From assembly GCA_964509545.1 (NCBI GenBank), contig CAZDXQ010000005.1, positions 1-64,000 on the forward strand: a stretch of 64,000 bases of DNA, written 5' to 3'. A model generated the notes under the pieces. It was given only the letters and a program-made list of their open reading frames with translations, had not been told where the DNA came from and did no database searches. This document shows, one piece after another, positions 1 to 7,779 of this stretch. The DNA comes from JADJWR01 sp964509545 (lineage in GTDB: Bacteria; Pseudomonadota; Gammaproteobacteria; Burkholderiales; Burkholderiaceae_F). The position numbers and the translations under genes were made by a program. Each line of letters opens with the position of its first letter. Position 1 is the stretch's first letter.

Positions 1-598
1 AGCCGCAGATCTCGCGCACGAAGCGGGTCAGGATCGCCTGCCCCTGCAGCGTGTGAGTCACCTCGGGATGGAACTGCACGCCGTAGAAATGCCGCTCCTC
101 GTCGGCCATGCCGGCGATCGGGCAGCTTTCGGTGGAGGCCATCAGCCTGAATCCGGGTGGCATCTCGGCCACGCGGTCGCCGTGGCTCATCCACACCTTG
201 AGCATTCCATAGCCCTCGGGCGTACGCAGGTCCTCGATGCCGCCGAGCAGCCGGGTGTGGCCGCGCGCCCGCACCTCGGCGTAGCCGAACTCGCGATGGT
301 GCCCGCCCTCGACCCTTCCGCCCAGCTGCTGCGCCATCGTCTGCATGCCGTAGCAGATGCCGAGCACCGGCACGCCCAGCCGGAACACTTCGTCGGGCGC
401 CTTGTCGGTCGATTCCTCGTAGGCCGACATATGGCTGCCGGAAAGGATGACTCCTTTCGGCGCGAAGTCGCGGATCGCGGCGGCGCTGAGGTCGCTCGGA
501 TGGATCTCGCAGTACACGCCGGCCTCCCGCACGCGGCGGGCGATCAGCTGCGTGACCTGCGAACCGAAGTCGAGGATCAGGATCTTTTCGTGGTTCAT
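1..598 (-). CDS. guaA: GMP synthase (glutamine-hydrolysing), N-terminal part
   Basis: This is the amidotransferase part of GMP synthase, which converts XMP to GMP using ammonia released from glutamine in the last step of guanine nucleotide synthesis. The gene runs off the left edge, so only about 199 N-terminal residues are visible and the ATP pyrophosphatase part is missing. The start ATG begins MNHEKILILDFGSQ, the usual N-terminus of the family. The nucleophilic cysteine sits in GICYGMQ (Cys82) and the catalytic His-Glu pair in FHPEVTHT. It lies 93 bases downstream of guaB on the same strand, so the two guanine genes probably form one operon. Identification is secure. Confidence 0.97.
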   Translation of the reverse strand, partial: MNHEKILILDFGSQVTQLIARRVREAGVYCEIHPSDLSAAAIRDFAPKGVILSGSHMSAYEESTDKAPDEVFRLGVPVLGICYGMQTMAQQLGGRVEGGHHREFGYAEVRARGHTRLLGGIEDLRTPEGYGMLKVWMSHGDRVAEMPPGFRLMASTESCPIAGMADEERHFYGVQFHPEVTHTLQGQAILTRFVREICG

Positions 599-691
599 GT
601 GCTTCAGTCGTCGAGCGTGCGCCGCCGCGCTGCGGCACGAACCTCGGATGACAGGTAGCACCGTCGTCCGCAGGACGGCCGACGGTCCACC

Positions 692-2152
692 CTACTCAAT
701 GCGGTAATTCGGTGCCTCTTTTGTGATCTTCACGTCGTGCACGTGCGACTCGCGCGCACCGGCATGCGTGATCTCGACGAACTCGGCGCGCGTGCGCATC
801 TCCTCGACGCTGCGGCAGCCGCAGTAACCGAGCGCCGAACGGATGCCGCCGGCCAGCTGAAAGATGATGGTCAGCACGCTGCCCTTGTACGGCACCATGC
901 CTTCGATGCCTTCCGGCACGTACTTGTCGACGTTGGCGTCGTTGTCCTGGAAATAGCGCTCGGCCGAGCCCTGCTGCATCGCCCCGAGGCTGCCCATGCC
1001 GCGATAGCTCTTGTAGGAACGGCCCTGATAGAGGATCACTTCACCCGGCGCCTCCTCGGTACCGGCGAACATCGAGCCGAGCATCACGCTCCATGCTCCG
1101 GCCGCCAGCGCCTTGGCCACGTCGCCGGAATAGCGGATGCCGCCGTCGGCGATCAAGGGCAGGCCGGTGCCGGCCAACGCCCGCGCCACGTTGGCCACCG
1201 CAGTGATCTGCGGCACACCAACACCGGTGACCACGCGCGTGGTGCAGATCGAACCCGGACCGATGCCGACCTTGACGCCGTCGGCGCCGGCGTCGGCGAG
1301 CGCCTTGGCCGCCGCGGCAGTGGCGATGTTGCCGCCGATGACATCGACCTGCGGAAAGTTCCTCTTCACCCATGTCACGCGGTCGAGCACGCCCTGGCTG
1401 TGGCCGTGAGCGGTGTCGACGACCAGCACGTCGACGCCGGCCTTGACCAGCAGCGCCGCACGTTCCTCGGAGTCGGCGCCGGTGCTGATGGCCGCACCGA
1501 CGCGAAGCTTGCCGTATTCGTCCTTGGCCGCGTTCGGGTGCTCGGTTGCCTTGGTGATGTCCTTGACCGTGATCAGCCCGCGCAATTCGAACTCGCTGTT
1601 GATCACCAGCACGCGCTCGAGCCGGTGCTTGTGCATCAGCGCCTTGGCCTCGTCGAGGCTGGCGCCCTCGCTGACCGTGATCAGCTTCTCGCGCGGCGTC
1701 ATGATTTCGGCGACCTTCGCGTCGAGGCGGTCTTCGAAGCGCAGGTCGCGGTTGGTGACGATGCCAACCACCCGCTTGCCCTGCACCACCGGCAGGCCGG
1801 AGATCCGGTTGGCACGCTGCAGTTCGATGGCGTCGCGCACGCGCATCTCCGGCGGGATGGTGATCGGGTCGCGCAGCACGCCCGCCTCGAAGCGCTTGAC
1901 CTTGGCCACCTCGGCGGCCTGCTTCTGCGGGCTGAGATTCTTGTGGATGATGCCGATGCCGCCTTCCTGGGCCAGCGCAATGGCCAGCCCGGCCTCGGTG
2001 ACCGTGTCCATGGCGGCGGAAACGAGCGGCAGGTTCAGCGCGATATTGCGCGTCAGGCGCGTGGCAAGCCGGGTATCTTTGGGAAGGACGGCCGAATAGG
2101 CCGGAAGGAGGAGAACGTCATCGAAGGTCAGCGCTTTTTCGCTCAACCGCAT
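692..2152 (-). CDS. guaB: IMP dehydrogenase
   Basis: Inosine-5'-monophosphate dehydrogenase oxidises IMP to XMP with NAD, the committed step to guanine nucleotides. The 486-residue product has the normal length. It starts MRLSEKALTFDDVLLLP, carries two CBS domains at about residues 95-205 inside the TIM barrel, and has the active-site loop GSICTTR with catalytic Cys303. It ends with the usual mobile-flap region and a C-terminal tail. A GAGG ribosome binding site lies 7 bases before the ATG. A TATACT hexamer at 2179-2184 on this strand is a candidate -10 box. guaA follows downstream in the same direction. Confidence 0.98.
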   Translation of the reverse strand: MRLSEKALTFDDVLLLPAYSAVLPKDTRLATRLTRNIALNLPLVSAAMDTVTEAGLAIALAQEGGIGIIHKNLSPQKQAAEVAKVKRFEAGVLRDPITIPPEMRVRDAIELQRANRISGLPVVQGKRVVGIVTNRDLRFEDRLDAKVAEIMTPREKLITVSEGASLDEAKALMHKHRLERVLVINSEFELRGLITVKDITKATEHPNAAKDEYGKLRVGAAISTGADSEERAALLVKAGVDVLVVDTAHGHSQGVLDRVTWVKRNFPQVDVIGGNIATAAAAKALADAGADGVKVGIGPGSICTTRVVTGVGVPQITAVANVARALAGTGLPLIADGGIRYSGDVAKALAAGAWSVMLGSMFAGTEEAPGEVILYQGRSYKSYRGMGSLGAMQQGSAERYFQDNDANVDKYVPEGIEGMVPYKGSVLTIIFQLAGGIRSALGYCGCRSVEEMRTRAEFVEITHAGARESHVHDVKITKEAPNYRIE

Positions 2153-2178
2153 GGCAAATCCTCATGACGCAAAAGCGG

Positions 2179-2184
2179 AGTATA
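2179..2184 (-). promoter_or_regulatory. Candidate guaB -10 box
   Basis: On the minus strand the hexamer reads TATACT, five of six matches to the sigma-70 -10 consensus, 27 bases before the guaB start. No convincing -35 box is visible 16-18 bases upstream, so this is a weak call based on position and the -10 alone. Confidence 0.35.
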
Positions 2185-2289
2185 CGCAGCGGCCTCCAAG
2201 CTCCGGACTAGACCGGTCAGGCGAACAGGCCGCGATTGCCAGCCGACGCCCACCTCCGGGACAATTGCAGGCTACTGGGAGAACTCTCG

Positions 2290-2835
2290 ATGCCTGCAAC
2301 GCAGAAGCGGATCTTGGCTCTTGTTGCCTTGATTGTGGCGATGGCCAGCGCGACGCCCGCGGCCGCGCAGTGGGCATGGCGGGATGCCACCGGCAAGATG
2401 GTTTTCTCTGACCAGCCGCCGCCGAAGTCGATCCCGGCAAAGGACATCCTGCGCCAGCCGGCCACCCCGGCCGGTCCGCGCTACGACGCGGCAGCAGCGG
2501 CGCCGAGCGATTCGGCCGCCGACGGCAAGGCGGCAGCCGAACCCGCCAGACCCGCCGCGAAACCGGCGTCGCCGACGCTGGCCGACCGCGAGATCGAATC
2601 GCGGCGCCGGCAGCAGCAGCAGGCCGAGGCGCAGAAGAAGGCCGCCGAAGAAGAAGCGCGCAAGGCACAGCAGGCGGAGAACTGCGAGCGGCTGCGCAAT
2701 TATCAGCGCGCCCTCGATGAAGGCATGCGCATGTCGCGGATCAACTCTGCCGGCGAGCGCGAGATCCTCGACGACGAAGCCCGCGCTGCGGAAAGCGCGC
2801 GCACGCGCTCGCAGATCGAGCAGCACTGCCGCTGA
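2290..2835 (+). CDS. DUF4124 domain exported protein
   Basis: A 181-residue protein of unknown function. Residues 1-24 are a signal peptide ending ATPAAAQ. This is followed by the short DUF4124 motif WAWRDATGKMVFSDQPPP, a periplasmic or envelope domain common in beta- and gammaproteobacteria. The middle is Ala/Pro-rich, and residues about 95-140 form a charged Glu/Lys/Gln/Arg coiled coil before a small C-terminal segment with a conserved-looking Cys and the NYQRALDEG stretch. The ATG at 2290 was chosen because it gives the signal peptide and has GGGAG upstream. It is divergent from guaB and convergent with rnfH, so it appears to be transcribed alone. Confidence 0.85.
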   Translation: MPATQKRILALVALIVAMASATPAAAQWAWRDATGKMVFSDQPPPKSIPAKDILRQPATPAGPRYDAAAAAPSDSAADGKAAAEPARPAAKPASPTLADREIESRRRQQQQAEAQKKAAEEEARKAQQAENCERLRNYQRALDEGMRMSRINSAGEREILDDEARAAESARTRSQIEQHCR

Positions 2836-2847
2836 CGGCGGCGATCG

Positions 2848-3171
2848 TCAGCCGGCGGCCTTGCCCGCGCGGCGCCGGCGGCGTACGGCGACGCGGATCC
2901 GCCGCGCTTCCTTCGGGTCGATGATCAGCGGCCGGTAGACCTCGACGCGATCGCCATCGTGAAGCAGATCCGAGCACGCGCGCGGCTGGCTGAATACGCC
3001 TACGGCGAGCGGCGCGCCGGCCAGTTCCGGCACCTGCGTACGAATGCCGCTGGCCTCGATCGCCGCGCCGACCGTCGCCGGCGCCGACAGTTCGAGAGCG
3101 CGCTCGAAGGCGAGGCCCGGCCGCAGGTAGACGACACTTACGCGCAGCCGCGCCGGCTCAGCGGCTGTCAT
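2848..3171 (-). CDS. rnfH: RnfH family ubiquitin-like protein
   Basis: A 107-residue member of the RnfH (YfjF) family, a small beta-grasp protein of unsettled role that is nearly always encoded beside ratA. The family features are VVYLRPG near the N-terminus and the C-terminal DGDRVEVYRPLIIDPKEARR block, followed by an Arg-rich tail. Its start overlaps the end of ratA by 14 bases, which indicates translational coupling. Despite the name there is no Rnf electron transport cluster in the window. Confidence 0.93.
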   Translation of the reverse strand: MTAAEPARLRVSVVYLRPGLAFERALELSAPATVGAAIEASGIRTQVPELAGAPLAVGVFSQPRACSDLLHDGDRVEVYRPLIIDPKEARRIRVAVRRRRRAGKAAG

Positions 3172-3595
3172 ACAAGGCCTCGGCGCGGCGGGTGAACGAA
3201 TCGACCAGCGAACCGGCGATGCCCTCGAACACCGGCGCGATCGCCCGCCCGAGCAGACCCGGCGCGAAGTCGTAGTGCAGGTGCAGCTGCACCTTGCACG
3301 CGTCCGGGCGCAAGGGCCGGAAGTGCCAGTTCCCGGCGAGCCTGCGAAACGGGCCGTCGACGAGCGTCATGCTGATCAGCTCCGGCGAGCGGTTCTCGTT
3401 GCAGGTGGTGAAGCGACTGTGCACGCCGCGGTAGCGGATCTCGATCGTTGCATCAACGAGGCCGTCGTGGCGCGGGCGAACCTGCGCACCGGCGCACCAG
3501 GGAAGAAATTTCGGATAGTCCCTGACCGCGGCGACCAGCTCGAACATCTGACCGGCCGAGTACGGAACGAGAACGCTGCGATCGACGCGATGCAT
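3158..3595 (-). CDS. ratA: RatA-like START/polyketide cyclase family protein
   Basis: A 145-residue SRPBCC-fold protein of the RatA (YfjG/CoqQ-like) family. Homologues have been described either as inhibitors of 70S ribosome association or as ubiquinone-binding COQ10-type proteins; sequence alone does not decide between these. It begins MHRVDRSVLVPYSAGQMFEL and contains the family block VRDYPKFLPWC and the central VDGPFRRLAGNW. The ATG at 3595 is preferred because everything upstream in the frame lacks family similarity. It sits in the classic rnfH-ratA-smpB arrangement, divergent from smpB with only 57 bases between the starts. Confidence 0.92.
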   Translation of the reverse strand: MHRVDRSVLVPYSAGQMFELVAAVRDYPKFLPWCAGAQVRPRHDGLVDATIEIRYRGVHSRFTTCNENRSPELISMTLVDGPFRRLAGNWHFRPLRPDACKVQLHLHYDFAPGLLGRAIAPVFEGIAGSLVDSFTRRAEALYDSR

Positions 3596-3652
3596 GATTG
3601 TTAAGATGAAATCATAGCGGCGCGCCTGCCGCCTCCGCGCTGCAGATCGCCG

Positions 3653-4102
3653 ATGTCCATTGTGCAGAACAAGAAGGCCTTCTTCGACTACACCGTCGAG
3701 GAGCGCTTCGAGGCCGGCCTGGCCCTCGAAGGCTGGGAAGTGAAGGCGATCCGCGCCGGGCAGGTGCAGCTGAAGGAGGCCTATGTGATCGTCCGCGGCG
3801 CAGAGATCTTCCTGCTGAACGCGCATATCACGCCGCTGAAGACCGCCTCCACCCACATCCGGCCCGAGCCCGCCCGCACGCGCAAGCTGCTGCTGAACGC
3901 CGCCGAAATCCGCAAGCTGATCGGCAAGGTCGAGCGTTCCGGCTACACGCTCGTGCCACTCGACCTGCATTACAGCAAGGGCCGGATCAAGCTGGAGATC
4001 GGTCTGGCCAAGGGCAAGCGGCAGTTTGAAAAACGGGCGGCGCAATCCGCGAAGGACTGGAAGCGCGAACAAAGCCGGCTGATGAAGCAACGCGGTCACT
4101 GA
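3653..4102 (+). CDS. smpB: SsrA-binding protein SmpB
   Basis: SmpB binds tmRNA and brings it to stalled ribosomes for trans-translation. The 149-residue product is within the normal range. It begins MSIVQNKKAFFDY, has the oligonucleotide-binding core with GLALEGWEVKAIR and LLNAHI, and ends in a basic tail containing KDWKREQSRL that would occupy the mRNA channel. The stop is at 4100-4102. A second sequence related to the gene's tail follows downstream (see 4168-4242). No tmRNA gene is visible in this window. Confidence 0.97.
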   Translation: MSIVQNKKAFFDYTVEERFEAGLALEGWEVKAIRAGQVQLKEAYVIVRGAEIFLLNAHITPLKTASTHIRPEPARTRKLLLNAAEIRKLIGKVERSGYTLVPLDLHYSKGRIKLEIGLAKGKRQFEKRAAQSAKDWKREQSRLMKQRGH

Positions 4103-4123
4103 CCGCCCGTTTTCGGCGCAGGC

Positions 4124-4142
4124 TAACCGGCGCAGCCGGTTA
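4124..4142. repeat. Short perfect inverted repeat after smpB
   Basis: A 7-base perfect inverted repeat (taaccgg / ccggtta) separated by 5 bases starts 22 bases after the smpB stop. It lies between the intact smpB end and the broken second copy of the tail. There is no T-run after it, so it is not a typical intrinsic terminator. Confidence 0.5.
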
Positions 4143-4167
4143 AGCGAGCGTCGCGAGCGGCCGCAGC

Positions 4168-4242
4168 CACAAGCGCGTCTCGGAAAAGGAAAAGGACTGG
4201 AAGCGCGAGCAGCAGCGCCTGCTGAAGACGACGCGCCGCTGA
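4168..4242 (+). pseudogene. Remnant of a second smpB 3' end
   Basis: In the frame ending with TGA at 4240-4242, this stretch encodes HKRVSEKEKDWKREQQRLL followed by KTTRR. The end of intact smpB reads AKDWKREQSRLMKQRGH, so KDWKREQ-RL is shared and the stop falls at nearly the same place. An in-frame TAA lies at 4141, and there is no start codon with a ribosome binding site. This is what a duplicated or displaced smpB tail would look like. I infer a fossil of a recombination or insertion event that supplied smpB with a new end. Confidence 0.6.
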
Positions 4243-4357
4243 GGAGCCATCGCGGCAAGGGTTTGACAGCGTCGCACTGCGCCTCTTACCGTAGCCGCGG
4301 CTGCCTCGCCGGCCGGCATGGCTCGAGTCGCCGGGTGAGCAGCAAGGAGACGAAACG

Positions 4358-4552
4358 ATGAAACCGGGACGCCGGGCCGCGCGGCTGGTGGCGCTCGCCA
4401 TGCTGGGCTGCCTGCTGTTCAACTATCCGATCCTGGCGCTGTTCAACCGGCCGGCGACATTCTTCGGCGTGCCGGTGCTGTACGCGTGGATCTTCGGTGC
4501 CTGGACGGCGCTGATCGTGCTGATGGCGCGGGCGGTGGAACGCGACGACTGA
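4358..4552 (+). CDS. Small two-helix membrane protein
   Basis: A 64-residue protein with a basic N-terminus and two predicted transmembrane helices at about residues 10-28 and 40-58, ending in a charged tail. The start has a good AAGGAG site 9 bases upstream. Its stop is immediately followed by the ATG of the symporter-kinase with no spacer. Small membrane proteins are typically encoded just before sodium/solute symporters (YjcH before ActP is the known example), so it is probably an accessory subunit of the next protein. I do not recognise a named family. Confidence 0.85.
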   Translation: MKPGRRAARLVALAMLGCLLFNYPILALFNRPATFFGVPVLYAWIFGAWTALIVLMARAVERDD

Positions 4553-7390
4553 ATGCTTCAGGGCTGGGTCATCGTCGTTACCTCGTTCGCCTACCTGGGG
4601 CTGCTGTTCGCGATCGCCTATTACGCCGACAAGCGCGTCGACAGCGGCCGGCCGGCGATTGCCAGCCCTTACGTGTACAGCCTGTCGCTGGCGGTATATG
4701 CCACCGCGTGGACGTTTTATGGCAGCGTCGGGCGCGCCGCCGTCGACGGGGTCGGCTTCCTGCCGATCTACATCGGCCCGACGCTGATGATCGCGTTATG
4801 GTGGATCGTGATGCGCAAGATCCTGCGCATCTCCAAGCAGAACCGCATCACGTCGCTGGCCGACTTCGTCGCGTCGCGTTACGGCAAGAGCGCGCTGCTC
4901 GGCGGCGTGGTGACGATCATCGCCGTGATCGGCATCGTCCCCTACATCTCGCTGCAGCTGAAGGCGATCTCCACCAGCTTCACCGTCCTGGTCCAGTACC
5001 CGGAGATCGTGATGCCGGCGAAGATCGGCGCCGCGCCGCTGCTTCAGGACACGGCGCTGTGGATGGCGCTGATCCTGGCGCTGTTCACCATCGCCTTCGG
5101 CACCCGCCACCTCGATGCCGCCGAGCACCACCCGGGGATGGTGGCGGCGATCGCCTTCGAATCGCTGGTCAAGCTGCTGGCCTTCATCGCCGTAGGCGTG
5201 TTCGTGACCTGGGGCATTTACGACGGCTTCGGCGACGTCTTCGCCCGCGCCGCCGCGGTGCCGAAGATCGCGCCGCTGCTGTCGCCGCTGGAGGGTGTGG
5301 CCGGCAGCTACGCGAGCTGGGTCTGGCTGACGATCCTGTCGATGCTCGCCATCATGTTCCTGCCGCGCCAGTTCCAGGTCACCGTCATCGAGAACGTCGA
5401 CGAAAGCCACCTGAAGAAAGCGATCTGGGTCTTTCCGGCCTACATGCTGCTGATCAACATCTTCGTCCTGCCGATCGCCTTCGGCGGCCGCCTGCATTTC
5501 CCGGGCGGCCAAGTCGATGCCGACACCTTCGTGCTGACGCTGCCGATGGTCGAGAGGCAGGAACTGCTCGCCCTGCTGGTGTTCATCGGCGGTCTGTCGG
5601 CGGCAACCGGCATGGTGATCGTCGAGACCATCGCCCTGTCGACCATGGTCTGCAACGACCTGCTGATGCCGGTGCTGCTTCGCCTGCGCCGGCTGCGGCT
5701 GGCCGAGAAGCCCGACCTCACCGGGCTGCTGCTCGGCATCCGCCGCGGCGTCATCGTGCTGGTGCTGCTGCTCGGCTACCTGTATTTCCGTCTCGCCGGC
5801 GAGGCCTACGCGCTGGTGTCGATCGGACTGATTTCCTTCGCCGCCGTCGCCCAGTTCGCGCCAGCCGTGCTCGGCGGCATCTTCTGGCGCGGCGCGACGC
5901 GCCGCGGCGCCCTCAGCGGGCTGATCGCCGGATTCCTGGTCTGGCTGTACACGCTGCTGCTGCCAGCGCTCGCCCGCTCCGGGTGGCTGCCGCTGTCGTT
6001 TCTCGATCAGGGGCCGTTCGGCATCGAATTGCTCAAGCCGCTGGCGCTGTTCGGCCTCGCCGGGCTGGACCAGATCACGCACGCGATGATCTGGAGCATG
6101 ATCGCCAACATCGGCCTGTACGTCGGCGTGTCGCTCGCCGGCACGCAGTCGGCCGCCGAGCGCCGGCAGGCCAGCGTGTTCGTCGATGTCTTCCGTCACG
6201 AAACCGGCGGCGCCCGGTTCTGGCGCGGCACGGCCTCGGCGCGCGACCTGTTCCTCGTGCTGGCGCGCTTCATCGGCGCCAGCGCTGCCGAAAGCGCATT
6301 CACCGAGTACACGCGCTCGCGTGGCCTCGCCTGGCCGAACGACGATCTCGTCGTCGATGCCGAGTTCGTCCATTTTGTCGAGACGCAGCTGGCCGGAGCG
6401 ATCGGCTCGTCATCGGCGCGGATCATGATTGCCTCGGCGGTGAAGGAAGAGGCGCTGACGCTCGAGGAGGTCAGCGCCATCCTCGACGAAGCCTCGCAGG
6501 TCGTCTTTTACAGCCACCGCCTGGAGCAGAAATCGCGCGAACTGGAGGCGGCGTCGGCCGAACTGCGCGCCGCCAACGAACGGTTGAAGGAACTCGACCG
6601 GCTGAAGGACGATTTCATCTCCACGGTCACGCACGAGCTGCGCACGCCGCTGACGTCGATCCGCGCCTTCTCCGAAATCCTGCTCGCCGACCCCAACGTC
6701 GACCTCGCCGAAAGGGTGAAATTCCTCGGCATCATCACCCGCGAGACCGAGCGGCTGACGCGGCTGATCAACCAGGTGCTCGACATGGCGAAGATCTCCT
6801 CCGGGCGCGCCGAGTGGCAGATGACGCAGGTCGACGTGCGCGAGGTCGTTGCCGACACGCTGGCGAAGATGAGCCAGGTCTTCAAGGAAAAGGGCGTGCT
6901 GCTGACCGCCGAACTGCCCCCGCGCACGCCGCCGGTGCTCGCCGACGTCGACCGGCTGATTCAGGTGCTGCTGAACCTGCTGTCCAACGCGCTGAAGTTC
7001 AGCCCCGAGCAAAGGGGTCGCGTCGAACTGGCGTTGCACGTGCTCGGCGACGCGCTGCGCATCGACGTGCGCGACAACGGCCCCGGAGTCCGCCGCGAGG
7101 ACCAGCCGTTTGTCTTCGACAAGTTCTGGCAGGCCGGCGATTCGCTCGTCGCCAAGCCGCCGGGCACCGGGCTGGGCCTGCATATCAGCCGGCAGATCGT
7201 CGAGCATTTCGGCGGCCGCATGTGGGTCGAAAGCGCGGAAGGCGCCGGTGCCTGCTTCTCCTTTACCCTGCCGCTGGCGCGCCCCGAGGCGGCGGCCGCA
7301 GATCGCGGCACGGGCATTCGATCTGGCGCAAGGGCGTCGCAGCGCGCGGACGTTAAGGTGGCAGCAAGAGACGCACCGGAGGAGACATGA
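4553..7390 (+). CDS. Sodium/solute symporter-histidine kinase (CrbS/CbrA type)
   Basis: A 945-residue membrane sensor. Residues 1 to about 500 are a sodium:solute symporter (SLC5/SSF) domain with about 13 helices, including VYSLSLAVYATAWTFYGSVG and MFLPRQFQVTVIEN. A soluble linker resembling the STAC region follows, then a coiled coil. Next comes a HisKA domain with THELRTPLTSIRAFSE (phospho-acceptor His694) and an HATPase domain with LLNLLSNALKFSPE, DNGPGV and GTGLGLHISRQI. The layout matches CrbS and CbrA, which control acetate or amino-acid use. It overlaps the response regulator gene by 4 bases (ATGA). The ligand cannot be told from sequence. Confidence 0.93.
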   Translation: MLQGWVIVVTSFAYLGLLFAIAYYADKRVDSGRPAIASPYVYSLSLAVYATAWTFYGSVGRAAVDGVGFLPIYIGPTLMIALWWIVMRKILRISKQNRITSLADFVASRYGKSALLGGVVTIIAVIGIVPYISLQLKAISTSFTVLVQYPEIVMPAKIGAAPLLQDTALWMALILALFTIAFGTRHLDAAEHHPGMVAAIAFESLVKLLAFIAVGVFVTWGIYDGFGDVFARAAAVPKIAPLLSPLEGVAGSYASWVWLTILSMLAIMFLPRQFQVTVIENVDESHLKKAIWVFPAYMLLINIFVLPIAFGGRLHFPGGQVDADTFVLTLPMVERQELLALLVFIGGLSAATGMVIVETIALSTMVCNDLLMPVLLRLRRLRLAEKPDLTGLLLGIRRGVIVLVLLLGYLYFRLAGEAYALVSIGLISFAAVAQFAPAVLGGIFWRGATRRGALSGLIAGFLVWLYTLLLPALARSGWLPLSFLDQGPFGIELLKPLALFGLAGLDQITHAMIWSMIANIGLYVGVSLAGTQSAAERRQASVFVDVFRHETGGARFWRGTASARDLFLVLARFIGASAAESAFTEYTRSRGLAWPNDDLVVDAEFVHFVETQLAGAIGSSSARIMIASAVKEEALTLEEVSAILDEASQVVFYSHRLEQKSRELEAASAELRAANERLKELDRLKDDFISTVTHELRTPLTSIRAFSEILLADPNVDLAERVKFLGIITRETERLTRLINQVLDMAKISSGRAEWQMTQVDVREVVADTLAKMSQVFKEKGVLLTAELPPRTPPVLADVDRLIQVLLNLLSNALKFSPEQRGRVELALHVLGDALRIDVRDNGPGVRREDQPFVFDKFWQAGDSLVAKPPGTGLGLHISRQIVEHFGGRMWVESAEGAGACFSFTLPLARPEAAAADRGTGIRSGARASQRADVKVAARDAPEET

Positions 7391-7779
7391 GCAATCCACG
7401 CAAGGTGCTGATCGTCGATGACGAGCCGAACATCGTCACCGCTCTGGAATTCCTGCTCAGGCGCAGCGGCTACGACGTGCGACAGGCCACCAATGGCGCC
7501 GAGGCGCTGCAGGAGGTCGAGACCTACCGCCCCGACGTCGTCCTGCTCGACGTGATGATGCCGGTGAAAAGCGGCTACGAGGTCTGCCAGAGGATGCGCG
7601 AACGGCCGGATCTGGCGCAGGTCAAGATCGTGATGCTGTCGGCAAAGGGCAGCGAAGCCGAGGTCAACAAGGGCCTGTCGCTCGGCGCCGACCTGTACAT
7701 CGTCAAGCCGTTTTCGACGCAGGAACTGGTGGCCACCATCAACGGGTTGTTCGAGGATAACGGCAAGTCGCGGCAATGA
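7387..7779 (+). CDS. Single-domain response regulator
   Basis: A 130-residue CheY-like receiver with no output domain. The acidic pocket is DDE (residues 11-13), the phospho-acceptor is Asp55 in LLDVMMP, and the switch residues are the Ser in VMLSAKG and the Lys in IVKPFS. It overlaps the kinase gene upstream and the exonuclease-fusion gene downstream, each by ATGA, so it is almost certainly the kinase's partner. CrbR and CbrB, the known partners of such kinases, carry DNA-binding domains, so here the signal must pass by protein contact. Confidence 0.95.
   Translation: MSNPRKVLIVDDEPNIVTALEFLLRRSGYDVRQATNGAEALQEVETYRPDVVLLDVMMPVKSGYEVCQRMRERPDLAQVKIVMLSAKGSEAEVNKGLSLGADLYIVKPFSTQELVATINGLFEDNGKSRQ

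Noticed and set aside
737..2167. A long open frame antisense to guaB
   Set aside because: It mirrors guaB, has an Arg/His/Asp-rich translation without domains, and arises from the high-GC third-position bias. The same applies to long frames opposite or out of phase with the symporter-kinase, ppsA, glnD, bamA and ligA.
3596..4258. An extended ratA start running across smpB
   Set aside because: The upstream part of that frame is antisense to smpB and shows no family similarity; ratA starts at 3595.
4263..4292. A perfect TTGACA before the symporter-kinase operon
   Set aside because: The matching -10 (TACCGT after 18 bases) has only three of six consensus bases, so I did not list it as a promoter.
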